From: Roseovarius lutimaris
Lineage (GTDB): Bacteria; Pseudomonadota; Alphaproteobacteria; Rhodobacterales; Rhodobacteraceae
Direction of reading: 5' to 3'
Assembly: GCF_900115165.1 (NCBI RefSeq)
Contig: NZ_FOVP01000015.1
Location: 62,001-126,000 of the forward strand
DNA: 64,000 nucleotides
Of the stretch, positions 46,129-54,598 are shown piece by piece. The position numbers and the translations under genes were made by a program. Under the pieces are notes generated by a model. The model saw nothing but the letters and a program-made list of their open reading frames with translations, had not been told where the DNA came from and did not search any database. How positions within the stretch are numbered: the stretch's first letter is position 1; every line of letters starts with the position of its first letter.

Positions 46129-47907
46129 ATGCCAAGCTACACCGCCCCCACCCGCGACACGCAATTCGTTCTGCATGATGTGCTGAATGTGTCGGCATCC
46201 GACACCCCCGGCTACGCCGAGCTTGACGCCGAGTTTACCTCGGCCGTTCTGGAAGAGGCCGGCAAGATTTCATCCGAGGTTCTGTCGCCGCTCAATCTGG
46301 TGGGCGATACCGAGGGCTGTGTTCTGGAAAACGGTGTCGTGCGCACGCCGACGGGGTTCAAGGCCGCGTTTGATCAGGTGCGCAACGGCGGCTGGACAGC
46401 GCTTGACCTGCCCGAGGAATATGGCGGCCAGAACATGCCTTATGTTCTTGGCACTGCGGTGGGCGAGATGTTCTCGGCCGCAAATCAGGCATTTACCATG
46501 TATCACGGCCTGACCCATGGCGCGGCCTCGGCCATTCTGGCGCATGGCACCGAGGCGCAAAAATCCACCTACCTGCCGCGCATGGCCACCTGCGACTGGA
46601 CCGGTACGATGAACCTGACCGAGCCGCATTGCGGCACTGACCTTGGCCTGATGCGCACCAAGGCCGAGCCGCAGGACGATGGCAGCTTCAAGCTGACCGG
46701 TCAGAAAATCTTTATCTCGGCCGGCGAACATGACATGGCCGAAAACATCATCCACCTGGTGCTGGCCAAGATCCCCGGCGGGCCGGAAGGCATCAAGGGT
46801 GTTTCGCTGTTCATCGTGCCCAAATTCATCGTCAAGGACGATGGCAGCCTTGGCGATCGCAACGGTGTGACCTGCGGCAAGATCGAAGAGAAAATGGGCA
46901 TCCACGGCAACTCGACCTGCGTGATGAATTATGACGGCGCGACCGGCTATCTTTTGGGCGAAGAGCATAAGGGCATGCGCGCCATGTTCACCATGATGAA
47001 CGAGGCCCGGATCGGCGTTGGCATGCAGGGGCTGGCGCAGGCCGATGTGGCCTATCAGAACGCTGTCGCCTATGCCAAGGACCGCCTTCAGGGGCGCGCC
47101 GTGACCGGCGTTGAAAACCCCGATGGCCCGGCCGATCCGCTGATCGTGCACCCCGACATCCGCCGCTCGCTTCTGGACCAGAAGTCGTTCATTGAGGGTG
47201 CGCGTGCCTTCCTGCTCTGGGGCGCCCAGCTTATCGATCAGTCCCATCGCGGCGATGACGAGGCCGCCGAGGGGCTGGTCTCGCTGATGACGCCGGTGAT
47301 CAAGGGCTTCCTCACCGATGAGGGCTATGACATGACCGTGCTGGCCCAGCAGGTTTACGGCGGACATGGCTATATTGAGGAATGGGGCATGTCGCAGTTC
47401 ACTCGTGATGCCCGCATCGCGATGATCTATGAGGGCGCCAATGGTGTTCAGGCGCTTGATCTTGTCGGCCGCAAGCTTGCGCAGGATGGCGGCAAGCACG
47501 TGATGGCCTTCTTTGAGATGGTGAAAACCTTCATCAAGGAAAACGAGGGCCACGAGGCGCTTAAGGCCGATTTTCTTGATCCGCTGAAAGAGGCCTCAAA
47601 GCATCTTCAGGCCTCGGCGATGTATTTCATGCAAAACGGCATGAAGAACCCCAATGCCGCCCTTGCAGGATCGTATGACTTCATGCACCTTTTCGGCCAT
47701 GTCTGCCTTGGGCTGATGTGGGCGCGGATGGGCAAGGCGGCCTATGCGGCGCTTGAAGGTGGGGCGTCGGATGAGGCGTTCTACAAAACCAAGCTGGCGA
47801 CCGGACGGTTCTACATGAAGCGCCGCCTGCCCGCGACGTCGATGCATCTGGCGCGGATTGAATCGGGGGCCGACCCTGTGATGGAGCTTGACGCCGAACA
47901 GTTCTGA
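46129..47907 (+). CDS. Acyl-CoA dehydrogenase, long form (FadE/DmdC-like)
   Basis: 592 residues, longer than classical acyl-CoA dehydrogenases because of a C-terminal extension. FAD and substrate motifs: [44 protein letters not shown], and [19 protein letters not shown] with the catalytic-type Glu. The N-terminus [18 protein letters not shown] is typical of a group that includes DmdC, which oxidises methylmercaptopropionyl-CoA in DMSP breakdown. Chain-length or DMSP specificity cannot be told from sequence. First enzyme gene of the cluster. Confidence 0.88.
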   Translation: MPSYTAPTRDTQFVLHDVLNVSASDTPGYAELDAEFTSAVLEEAGKISSEVLSPLNLVGDTEGCVLENGVVRTPTGFKAAFDQVRNGGWTALDLPEEYGGQNMPYVLGTAVGEMFSAANQAFTMYHGLTHGAASAILAHGTEAQKSTYLPRMATCDWTGTMNLTEPHCGTDLGLMRTKAEPQDDGSFKLTGQKIFISAGEHDMAENIIHLVLAKIPGGPEGIKGVSLFIVPKFIVKDDGSLGDRNGVTCGKIEEKMGIHGNSTCVMNYDGATGYLLGEEHKGMRAMFTMMNEARIGVGMQGLAQADVAYQNAVAYAKDRLQGRAVTGVENPDGPADPLIVHPDIRRSLLDQKSFIEGARAFLLWGAQLIDQSHRGDDEAAEGLVSLMTPVIKGFLTDEGYDMTVLAQQVYGGHGYIEEWGMSQFTRDARIAMIYEGANGVQALDLVGRKLAQDGGKHVMAFFEMVKTFIKENEGHEALKADFLDPLKEASKHLQASAMYFMQNGMKNPNAALAGSYDFMHLFGHVCLGLMWARMGKAAYAALEGGASDEAFYKTKLATGRFYMKRRLPATSMHLARIESGADPVMELDAEQF

Positions 47908-47955
47908 ACCAGCGTGGGTTTCACCCACCCTACGGTATGATGAGAGGGATCACAG

Positions 47956-48168
47956 ATGCCAAAACGCTTTCGCCTGACCCGACGCTTTAACGCGGCAATG
48001 ACCGAAGACGGCTATCGCCGCCTGCGTAGGTTCGCCGCCGAGGCCGGGTTGGACGAGGGCGAGGCACTGTCCTTCCTCTTCGAGAATTTTGACAGCGTGA
48101 TCAATGAGGATACCTTTGGTCACCGCCTGCGGGTCTTCAATTCAGAACTGGACGCGCGCAAACGCTAA
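47956..48168 (+). CDS. Conserved-looking 70-residue protein between two acyl-CoA dehydrogenases
   Basis: 70 residues: FRLTRRFNAAMTEDGYRRLRRFAAEAGLDEGEALSFLFENFDSVINEDTFGHRLRVFNSELDARKR. Basic N-terminal strand-like part and helices resembling a ribbon-helix-helix fold, which would fit a small DNA-binding protein; this is only a suggestion. GAGGG lies ahead of ATG. It is 16 bases before the next gene, so it is in the same transcript. Confidence 0.6.
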   Translation: MPKRFRLTRRFNAAMTEDGYRRLRRFAAEAGLDEGEALSFLFENFDSVINEDTFGHRLRVFNSELDARKR

Positions 48169-48183
48169 GCGGGGAGGCTGGCA

Positions 48184-49338
48184 ATGTCACACTGGATGAC
48201 CGACGAGCACCAGATGCTGTCCGACATGACGGCGAAATTCATCACCGATGAATGGGGGCCGCATTTTGAACGCTGGCGCAAACAGGGCCAGATGGATCGC
48301 GAGACCTGGCAACAGGCCGGCGAGCTTGGCCTGTTGTGCCCCTCGATCCCCGAAGAGTATGGCGGCGCTGGCGGTGATTTCGGCCATGAGGCGGTGATCT
48401 GTATCGAGCAGTCACGCGCCAATCTTGCAAGCTGGGGCAATCCGATCCATTCGGGCATCGTCGCGCATTACATTCTCGCCTATGGCTCTGAGGAACAGAA
48501 AAAGCGCTGGCTGCCCAAAATGGTCTCGGGCGAGATGGTCGGCGCGCTTGCGATGACCGAACCCGCCGCCGGCTCGGATGTGCAGGGCATCAAGACCAAG
48601 GCGGTGCGCGACGGCAATGCCTATCGTCTGTCGGGGCAAAAGACCTTTATCACCAACGGACAGCACGCCGACCTGATCATCGTCGCCGCCAAAACCGACC
48701 CCAGGGCCGGCGCCAAGGGCATATCGCTGGTGGTCGTTGAAGCCGACTCCGCGCCGGGCTTTAGCCGCGGTCGCAACCTTGAAAAGGTCGGGCTGCATGC
48801 CGGGGACACCTCGGAACTGTTCTTTGACAATGTCGAAATCCCGCCCGAGAACATCCTTGGCGGTGAAGAGGGCCGTGGCTTTTACCAGATGATGCAACAG
48901 CTGCCGCAAGAGCGCCTCATCATCGCCTGCGGCGCGCAGGGCGCGCTGGAGGGGGCCGTGAGCCGTACCATCAATTATTGCAACGAACGCCAGGCTTTTG
49001 GCGGCCCGCTCACCCAGTTTCAGAACACCCGTTTCAAACTGGCGGAATGCCAGACTAAAACCGCCGTCGCCCGCGCCTTTCTTGACGACTGCATCGCCGA
49101 ACACCTGCGCGGTGAGTTGGGCGTCGAAAAGGCGGCGATGGCCAAATACTGGCTGACAGATACACAATGCGAGGTGCTGGATGACTGCCTGCAATTGCAT
49201 GGCGGCTATGGCTATATGGCTGAATATGACATCGCTGAAATGTGGGCCGATGCCCGCGTGCAGCGCATCTATGGCGGCACCAACGAGATCATGAAAGAAC
49301 TGATCGCGCGTGGCTTTACGACGGATAAAACCGTATGA
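48184..49338 (+). CDS. Acyl-CoA dehydrogenase
   Basis: 384-residue acyl-CoA dehydrogenase of normal size: [23 protein letters not shown] (FAD loop), [10 protein letters not shown], and the C-terminal [41 protein letters not shown]. The position next to GT in IYGGTNE holds Gly rather than catalytic Glu, so the base must come from another position, as in several family branches. Exact substrate unknown. Confidence 0.9.
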   Translation: MSHWMTDEHQMLSDMTAKFITDEWGPHFERWRKQGQMDRETWQQAGELGLLCPSIPEEYGGAGGDFGHEAVICIEQSRANLASWGNPIHSGIVAHYILAYGSEEQKKRWLPKMVSGEMVGALAMTEPAAGSDVQGIKTKAVRDGNAYRLSGQKTFITNGQHADLIIVAAKTDPRAGAKGISLVVVEADSAPGFSRGRNLEKVGLHAGDTSELFFDNVEIPPENILGGEEGRGFYQMMQQLPQERLIIACGAQGALEGAVSRTINYCNERQAFGGPLTQFQNTRFKLAECQTKTAVARAFLDDCIAEHLRGELGVEKAAMAKYWLTDTQCEVLDDCLQLHGGYGYMAEYDIAEMWADARVQRIYGGTNEIMKELIARGFTTDKTV

Positions 49339-49376
49339 GCCTGTCCCAAGCCCTGCTGTCGGATTGCCTTCGGCGA

Positions 49377-49558
49377 GAGTATTTTCGCCAAGAAGAAAGG
49401 CCCAGTCCACCCCGCCCCCCGGCGCAGCACAAACCGGCGAGGGGGCGGGGCTTCTCCTTGGGCGGTCATCGGCTCTCCAGCCTGTACCGCACCCGCAAAC
49501 AAATCGCATTAACGTTAATGGCAGGTGAATCCTCTGCTTCTTCTTGGCAAAAATACTC
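49377..49558. repeat. 182-bp inverted-repeat element with internal GC hairpin
   Basis: The left arm (49377-49397) and right arm (49538-49558) are 21 bases long and inverted with one mismatch; the left arm reads GAGTATTTTCGCCAAGAAGA plus A. Inside, CCCCGCCCCC (49410-49419) pairs with GGGGGCGGGG (49441-49450). The element fills the gap between the acyl-CoA dehydrogenase and the GST gene, where no credible gene exists. It resembles a miniature non-coding repeat. Confidence 0.6.
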
Positions 49559-49600
49559 AAAATCCCCGCCCACCACAGGCGCAGCATCAGGGGCCGGAAA

Positions 49601-50236
49601 ATGACCATAAAACTCTATTGCTTTGGCGAAAGTGGCAATGCCTATAAGGCGGCTCTTGCTCTTGAACTTTCGGGGCTGGACTGGGAGCCGGAATTCGTCG
49701 ATTTCTTCGGCGGGGCCGCGCGTACTCCGGAATTTCGCGAATTGAATGTCATGGGTGAGGCGCCCGTGCTGGTGGATGGCGATCTCACCCTGACCCAATC
49801 GGGCGTCATGCAGATGTATATCACCGAGAAGACCGGCAAATTCGGCGGCGCAACCAAGGCTGAGGAGCGCGAAGTGATGCGCTGGATGTTCTGGGACAAT
49901 CACAAACTGTCCAGCCAGACCGGCATGCTTCGGTTCCTGATGAACTTTCTGCCCGAGGACAAGCGCCCGGCCGAGGTGATCGCCTTCACCCAAGGCCGCC
50001 TCAAGGCGGCCTATACCACGTTGAACACCCACCTTGAGGGGCGCGACTGGATTGTGGGCGACGGCCTGACCAATGCCGATCTCAGCTGCTGCGGCTATCT
50101 TTTCTACCCCGAACCTTTCGGGTTTGAGCGCAAAGACTGGCCGAATATCGACCGCTGGCTCGGCAATATCGAACACACACCGGGCTGGAAACATCCCTAC
50201 GATCTGATGCCCGGCAGCCCCGCTGACCGCGCCTGA
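49601..50236 (+). CDS. Glutathione S-transferase family protein
   Basis: 211 residues: N-terminal thioredoxin-like part TIKLYCFGESGNAYKAALALELSGLDWEPEFVDF with MGEAPVLVDGDLTLTQSGVMQMYI (cis-Pro and Glu/Ser glutathione-binding motif) and a helical C-terminal half with WIVGDGLTNADLSCCGYLF. It may detoxify by-products of acyl-CoA breakdown; inferred from location. The stop overlaps the next ATG (TGATG). Confidence 0.87.
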   Translation: MTIKLYCFGESGNAYKAALALELSGLDWEPEFVDFFGGAARTPEFRELNVMGEAPVLVDGDLTLTQSGVMQMYITEKTGKFGGATKAEEREVMRWMFWDNHKLSSQTGMLRFLMNFLPEDKRPAEVIAFTQGRLKAAYTTLNTHLEGRDWIVGDGLTNADLSCCGYLFYPEPFGFERKDWPNIDRWLGNIEHTPGWKHPYDLMPGSPADRA

Positions 50237-50649
50237 TGATTATGATCGCAATGTTCGGTGAACTAGGTGAATGGAAGTACCTCAAGCACACACTTGGGCT
50301 CTACATCATTGCCACTCTGGCAATATGGTCTTTTTCCGAGTTTGCCGCCATCTGCATGCTTGTCGCACTAATGCTTATGCTTGCAATGATTTTTGTAGTG
50401 ACCGCCTTTTCGCTCTACTCAACTGCATCAATGATTGAATGGCATGCACTTAGCACACCCAGAAGGTTTCTTATCCTTTTGGCATGGTTTATTCCCGTTT
50501 TTTTCTTGGGATTGACCGACTCCGCGCCACTTAAAGGACTGGCAGTCTTCGCCTGCATGTTTGGCATTCTCGGATGGAGTATTCGAGCATTGTTTCTATA
50601 TGCGATCGCAATGCACAACCGAAATAAAAGAGAGGGAAATCAACAATGA
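50236..50649 (+). CDS. Small integral membrane protein, AT-rich gene of foreign look
   Basis: 137 residues, four hydrophobic segments: YIIATLAIWSFSEFAAICMLVALMLMLAMIFVVTAFSLY, RRFLILLAWFIPVFFLGL and VFACMFGILGWSIRALFLYAIAM. Bases 50281-50400 are 55 of 120 G or C, clearly below neighbours. No family recognised. It is inserted between GST and thiolase with overlapping stops and starts on both sides (TGATG and ATGA), so it is translated with them. The ATG at 50242 is an alternative start. Confidence 0.65.
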   Translation: MIMIAMFGELGEWKYLKHTLGLYIIATLAIWSFSEFAAICMLVALMLMLAMIFVVTAFSLYSTASMIEWHALSTPRRFLILLAWFIPVFFLGLTDSAPLKGLAVFACMFGILGWSIRALFLYAIAMHNRNKREGNQQ

Positions 50650-51857
50650 CCGAAGCTTATATCTATGACGCTGTGCGCACCCCGCGTGGCAAGGGTCGCA
50701 AGGATGGTGCCCTGCACGAGGTGACTGCCGCACGCCTGAGCGCACAGGTGCTGAACGCGCTGAAAGAGCGCAACGGGCTCAGCGGTCATGCCGTCGAGGA
50801 TGTGATCTGGGGCAATGTCACCCAGGTGATGGAACAGGGCGGGTGCCTTGCGCGCACCGCCGTTCTGGCCTCGGATCTGGATGAGAGCATCCCCGGTCTG
50901 GCGATCAACCGCTTTTGCGCCTCCGGCATGGAGGCTGTGAACCTGGCCGCCAATCAGGTCAAGGGCGGTGCTGGCGAAGCCTATATCGCTGGCGGCGTCG
51001 AGATGATGGGCCGCGTACCCATGGGCAGCGATGGCGCGGCGATTGCCGTTGACCCCAGCATTGCGATGGACACCTATTTTGTCCCCCAGGGCATCAGCGC
51101 CGATATCATCGCGACCGAATACGGCTTTAGCCGCGATGACGCCGACAGTCTGGCGGTTGAATCGCAAAACCGCGCCGCTGCCGCGTGGAAGGCCAAGCGC
51201 TTTGCCAAGTCGATTATCGAGGTGCAGGATCAAAACGGCCTGACCATTCTGGATCATGACGAATACATGCGCCCCGGCACCGATATGCAGACCCTTGGCG
51301 CGCTCAACGCATCGTTTCAGGCGATGGGCGAGGTGATGCCCGGCTTTGATGCTGTCGCCAAACTCAAATACCCGCATCTTGAGCGGATCAACCATATCCA
51401 CCATGCCGGCAACTCGTCTGGCATCGTTGATGGCGCAGCGGGGGTTTTGATCGGTTCGAAGGAATTTGGCGAAAAATGGGGCCTCAAGCCGCGCGCGCGC
51501 ATCCGTCAGACCTGCAAGATCGGCACCGATCCGACGATCATGCTGACCGGGCCGGTGCCTGCGACGCAAAAGATTCTGGCCGATAGCGGCATGTCGATTT
51601 CTGACATCGACCTGTTCGAGGTGAACGAGGCCTTCGCAGCGGTCGTCCTTCGCTTTCAGCAGGCGTTTGATGTTGATCCGGCACTGGTGAACGTCAACGG
51701 CGGCGCGATTGCCATGGGGCACCCGTTGGGGGCCACCGGCGCAATCATCATCGGCACGCTTCTGGATGAGTTGGAACGGACCGGCAAAGAGGTCGGCCTT
51801 GCCACGCTCTGCATCGCCTCGGGCATGGGTGCGGCCACGATCATCGAGCGCGTCTAA
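50646..51857 (+). CDS. Acetyl-CoA acyltransferase (thiolase, FadA-like)
   Basis: 403 residues. Nucleophile Cys91 in [17 protein letters not shown], His in [18 protein letters not shown], and second Cys in [19 protein letters not shown], the complete thiolase set. Cleaves 3-ketoacyl-CoA to acetyl-CoA. With the fadB-like gene downstream it forms the trifunctional beta-oxidation system. The start overlaps the preceding gene by ATGA. Confidence 0.93.
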   Translation: MTEAYIYDAVRTPRGKGRKDGALHEVTAARLSAQVLNALKERNGLSGHAVEDVIWGNVTQVMEQGGCLARTAVLASDLDESIPGLAINRFCASGMEAVNLAANQVKGGAGEAYIAGGVEMMGRVPMGSDGAAIAVDPSIAMDTYFVPQGISADIIATEYGFSRDDADSLAVESQNRAAAAWKAKRFAKSIIEVQDQNGLTILDHDEYMRPGTDMQTLGALNASFQAMGEVMPGFDAVAKLKYPHLERINHIHHAGNSSGIVDGAAGVLIGSKEFGEKWGLKPRARIRQTCKIGTDPTIMLTGPVPATQKILADSGMSISDIDLFEVNEAFAAVVLRFQQAFDVDPALVNVNGGAIAMGHPLGATGAIIIGTLLDELERTGKEVGLATLCIASGMGAATIIERV

Positions 51858-52336
51858 TGCCAAAGCTGGACCTGTCTAAAATCGAAATCCGTTCGAAAAC
51901 GACTTATCCCGGCAAACTGGCCGAGGCTGTTTCTGGCCGGTCCAGTCAGCGTCTGGGAGATGCCGGCGGATTGACACAGTTTGGCGCCAATCTGGTTTTT
52001 CTGAAACCCGGCGGGCTTTCATCCCTACGTCACTACCACATGGAAGAGGACGAATTCGCCATGATCACCCAAGGCACCTGCACCCTGATTGATGATCAGG
52101 GCGAGCACCTTATGCAGGTTGGCGACTGTGCCGCCTTCCCGGCGGGCGAGGCCAATGGCCATCACTTCGTCAACAAATCAGATAAGCCAGTCGCCTTTCT
52201 GGTGATCGGAACCCGCACCTCGGCAGAGATCGCCTTTTATAGCGATATCGACATGAAGGTGGTCCAGGGCCCCGATGGCAACACATTCACTCGCAAAGAC
52301 GGCAGCCCCCTGACGGCTGACCAGATCGGAGACTAA
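51857..52336 (+). CDS. Cupin-domain protein
   Basis: 159 residues with a cupin barrel: GGLSSLRHYHMEEDEFAMITQGTCTLIDD (metal-ligand motif HYHxxEDE with late G) and GDCAAFPAGEANGHHFVNKSDKPVAFLVIGTR (second motif with His). Enzymatic or binding function unknown. It shares one base with the thiolase stop (TAATG) and lies before fadB, so it belongs to the beta-oxidation operon. Confidence 0.85.
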   Translation: MPKLDLSKIEIRSKTTYPGKLAEAVSGRSSQRLGDAGGLTQFGANLVFLKPGGLSSLRHYHMEEDEFAMITQGTCTLIDDQGEHLMQVGDCAAFPAGEANGHHFVNKSDKPVAFLVIGTRTSAEIAFYSDIDMKVVQGPDGNTFTRKDGSPLTADQIGD

Positions 52337-52339
52337 CAC

Positions 52340-54538
52340 ATGACTGATTTCACAATGAAAACCGATGCCGACGGCGTGGCCATCATCACATGGGACACGG
52401 TTGGCAAGTCGATGAACGTGATGAACGGCCAGGGGTTTCTTGACCTTGAGGCGTTGATTGATCAGGCCTTGGCCGATGACGCCGTCAAGGGCGTGATCAT
52501 CACCTCGGGCAAAGAGGGCTCCTTCGCCGGTGGCATGGATCTTAACGTCATTGCCAAGATGCGCGATGATGCGGGTGACGAGCCGGCCAAGGGTCTGTTT
52601 GACGGGGTGATGGGCATGCATGCCATCCTGCGCAAGATCGAGCGGGCCGGAATGGACCCCAAGACCAACAAGGGCGGCAAGCCGATTGCCGCCGCCCTGC
52701 CCGGCACCGCGCTTGGCATCGGGTTGGAAATTCCGCTGGCTTGCCATCGGATTTTCGCCGCCGACAATCCGAAGGCCAAGATCGGCCTGCCGGAAATCAT
52801 GGTCGGTATTTTCCCCGGCGCCGGCGGCACCACGCGGTTGGTGCGCAAGCTTGGCGCGATGGGGGCCTCGCCCTTGTTGCTTGAGGGCAAGCTGAACGAC
52901 CCGAAAAAGGCCAAATCCGCCGGTGTGGTGGATGAGGTTGTTCCGGCGGATGAGTTGATCGCCAAGGCCAAGGAATGGGTTCTGAGCGGCCCCACTATCG
53001 TCAAGCCCTGGGATGAAAAGGGCTATAAAATGCCCGGTGGCGCGCCCTATCATCCGGCCGGCTTCATGACCTTTGTCGGCGCAAGTGCGATGGTTCACGG
53101 CAAGACCCAAGGCGCGTTTCCTGCCGCCAAGGCCCTGCTGAGCGCGGTGTACGAGGGCGCGCTTGTGCCGTTTGACACCGCCCTCAAGATCGAGGCGCGT
53201 TGGTTCGTCAATGTGCTGATGAACCCAAGTTCAAGCGCGATGATCCGCTCGCTTTTCATCAACAAGGAAGCGCTGGAAAAAGGGGCCAACCGCCCCGACG
53301 TACCCGATCAACGCGTCAAAAAAGTCGGCGTCATGGGCGCGGGCATGATGGGCGCGGGTATCACGCTTGTCTCGGCCATGGCCGGGATGCAAGTGGTTCT
53401 GATCGACCAAAAACAAGAGGCCGCCGATAAGGGCAAGGCCTATACCGCCGATTACATGGATAAGGGCATCAAGCGCGGCAAGGCTACCGAAGAAAAGAAG
53501 GCCGCCGCGCTTGACCTGATTACAGCGACCACCGATTACGCCGCGCTTGCGGGCTGTGATCTTATCATCGAGGCCGTGTTTGAAGACCCCGCCGTCAAGG
53601 CAGAGGTCACCAAGAACGTGCTCAAGGTCGTTGGCAAGGATTGTATCTTTGCCACCAATACCTCGACTCTGCCAATCACCGAGCTGGCCAAGGCCAGTGA
53701 CAGGCCCGAGGATTTCATCGGCATCCATTTCTTCAGCCCGGTTGAGAAAATGATGCTGGTCGAGATTATCAAAGGTCAAAAGACCGGCCCGCGTGCCGTG
53801 GCCAAGGCGCTTGATTACGTGCGCCAGATCCGCAAGACGCCGATTGTGGTCAATGACGCGCGGTTCTTTTACTGCAACCGCTGCATCATTCCCTATATCA
53901 ACGAAGGCCTGCGCATGGTCGCCGAGGGCGTTGCGCCGGCGCTTATCGACAATGCCGCGCGTCAGCTTGGCTTTCCGGTGGGGCCGCTGCAACTGGTCGA
54001 TGAAACCTCGATTGATCTCGGCGCCAAGATCGCCCGCGCCACCAAGGCCGCGATGGGCGATGATTACCCCGACGAGGCGGTTGACGAGGTCATCTTCTGG
54101 ATGGAGGGCGAAGGGCGCTTGGGCCGCAAATCCAACGCCGGTTTCTATGAGTATGACGACAAGGGCAAACGTCAGGGATACTGGCCTGGGCTTGCGGTCA
54201 AATACCCGCATGCCGAGGATCAGCCCGACCTTATCGAGGTCCAGCATCGCCTGATGTTCGCGCAAGTCCTTGAGGCGGTGCGCGCGCTTGAGGAAGGCGT
54301 GCTTGAGGATATCCGCGAAGGCGATGTCGGCGCCATTCTCGCCTGGGGCTTTGCGCCCTGGTCTGGCGGTCCGTTCAGCTGGCTTGATATCATCGGCTCG
54401 CCCTATGCGGCGGAACGCTGTGATCAACTGGCCGAGACATTCGGACCCCGTTTTGCCACGCCTGCGCTTTTGCGCGAGATGGCCGATAAAGGTCAGAGCT
54501 TTTATGGCCGGTTTGACAAGCAGGCAGACGCAGCCTGA
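52340..54538 (+). CDS. Fatty-acid oxidation multifunctional enzyme (3-hydroxyacyl-CoA dehydrogenase / enoyl-CoA hydratase), FadB/FadJ-like
   Basis: 732 residues. The enoyl-CoA hydratase part (1-190) has SGKEGSFAGGMDLNVIA and ALGIGLEIPLACHRIFAADNPKAKIGLPE. The dehydrogenase part (from about 330) has the Rossmann loop KKVGVMGAGMMGAGITLVSAMAG, ATNTSTLPITELA and FIGIHFFSPVEKMMLVEIIKG (catalytic His). Ends with a second C-terminal dehydrogenase domain. Works with the thiolase three genes upstream. A terminator follows. Confidence 0.94.
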   Translation: MTDFTMKTDADGVAIITWDTVGKSMNVMNGQGFLDLEALIDQALADDAVKGVIITSGKEGSFAGGMDLNVIAKMRDDAGDEPAKGLFDGVMGMHAILRKIERAGMDPKTNKGGKPIAAALPGTALGIGLEIPLACHRIFAADNPKAKIGLPEIMVGIFPGAGGTTRLVRKLGAMGASPLLLEGKLNDPKKAKSAGVVDEVVPADELIAKAKEWVLSGPTIVKPWDEKGYKMPGGAPYHPAGFMTFVGASAMVHGKTQGAFPAAKALLSAVYEGALVPFDTALKIEARWFVNVLMNPSSSAMIRSLFINKEALEKGANRPDVPDQRVKKVGVMGAGMMGAGITLVSAMAGMQVVLIDQKQEAADKGKAYTADYMDKGIKRGKATEEKKAAALDLITATTDYAALAGCDLIIEAVFEDPAVKAEVTKNVLKVVGKDCIFATNTSTLPITELAKASDRPEDFIGIHFFSPVEKMMLVEIIKGQKTGPRAVAKALDYVRQIRKTPIVVNDARFFYCNRCIIPYINEGLRMVAEGVAPALIDNAARQLGFPVGPLQLVDETSIDLGAKIARATKAAMGDDYPDEAVDEVIFWMEGEGRLGRKSNAGFYEYDDKGKRQGYWPGLAVKYPHAEDQPDLIEVQHRLMFAQVLEAVRALEEGVLEDIREGDVGAILAWGFAPWSGGPFSWLDIIGSPYAAERCDQLAETFGPRFATPALLREMADKGQSFYGRFDKQADAA

Positions 54539-54561
54539 TCCAACCAGAGGTTATGAAAAAG

Positions 54562-54598
54562 ACGCGCGCCCTCTGACCGGGGCGCGCGTTTTGCGTTT
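54562..54598 (+). terminator. Rho-independent terminator after fadB-like gene
   Basis: ACGCGCGCC pairs with GGCGCGCGT around a 10-base loop and is followed by TTTTGCGTTT, 24 bases after the stop. The opposite-strand TRAP gene ends just behind it. Confidence 0.8.

Noticed and set aside
46270-47553. 427-residue open frame on the - strand
   Set aside because: Antisense to the long acyl-CoA dehydrogenase.
49335-49604. 89-residue open frame overlapping the acyl-CoA dehydrogenase stop
   Set aside because: It runs through the inverted-repeat element and has low-complexity Arg/Pro/Ser sequence, so it is unlikely to be a gene.
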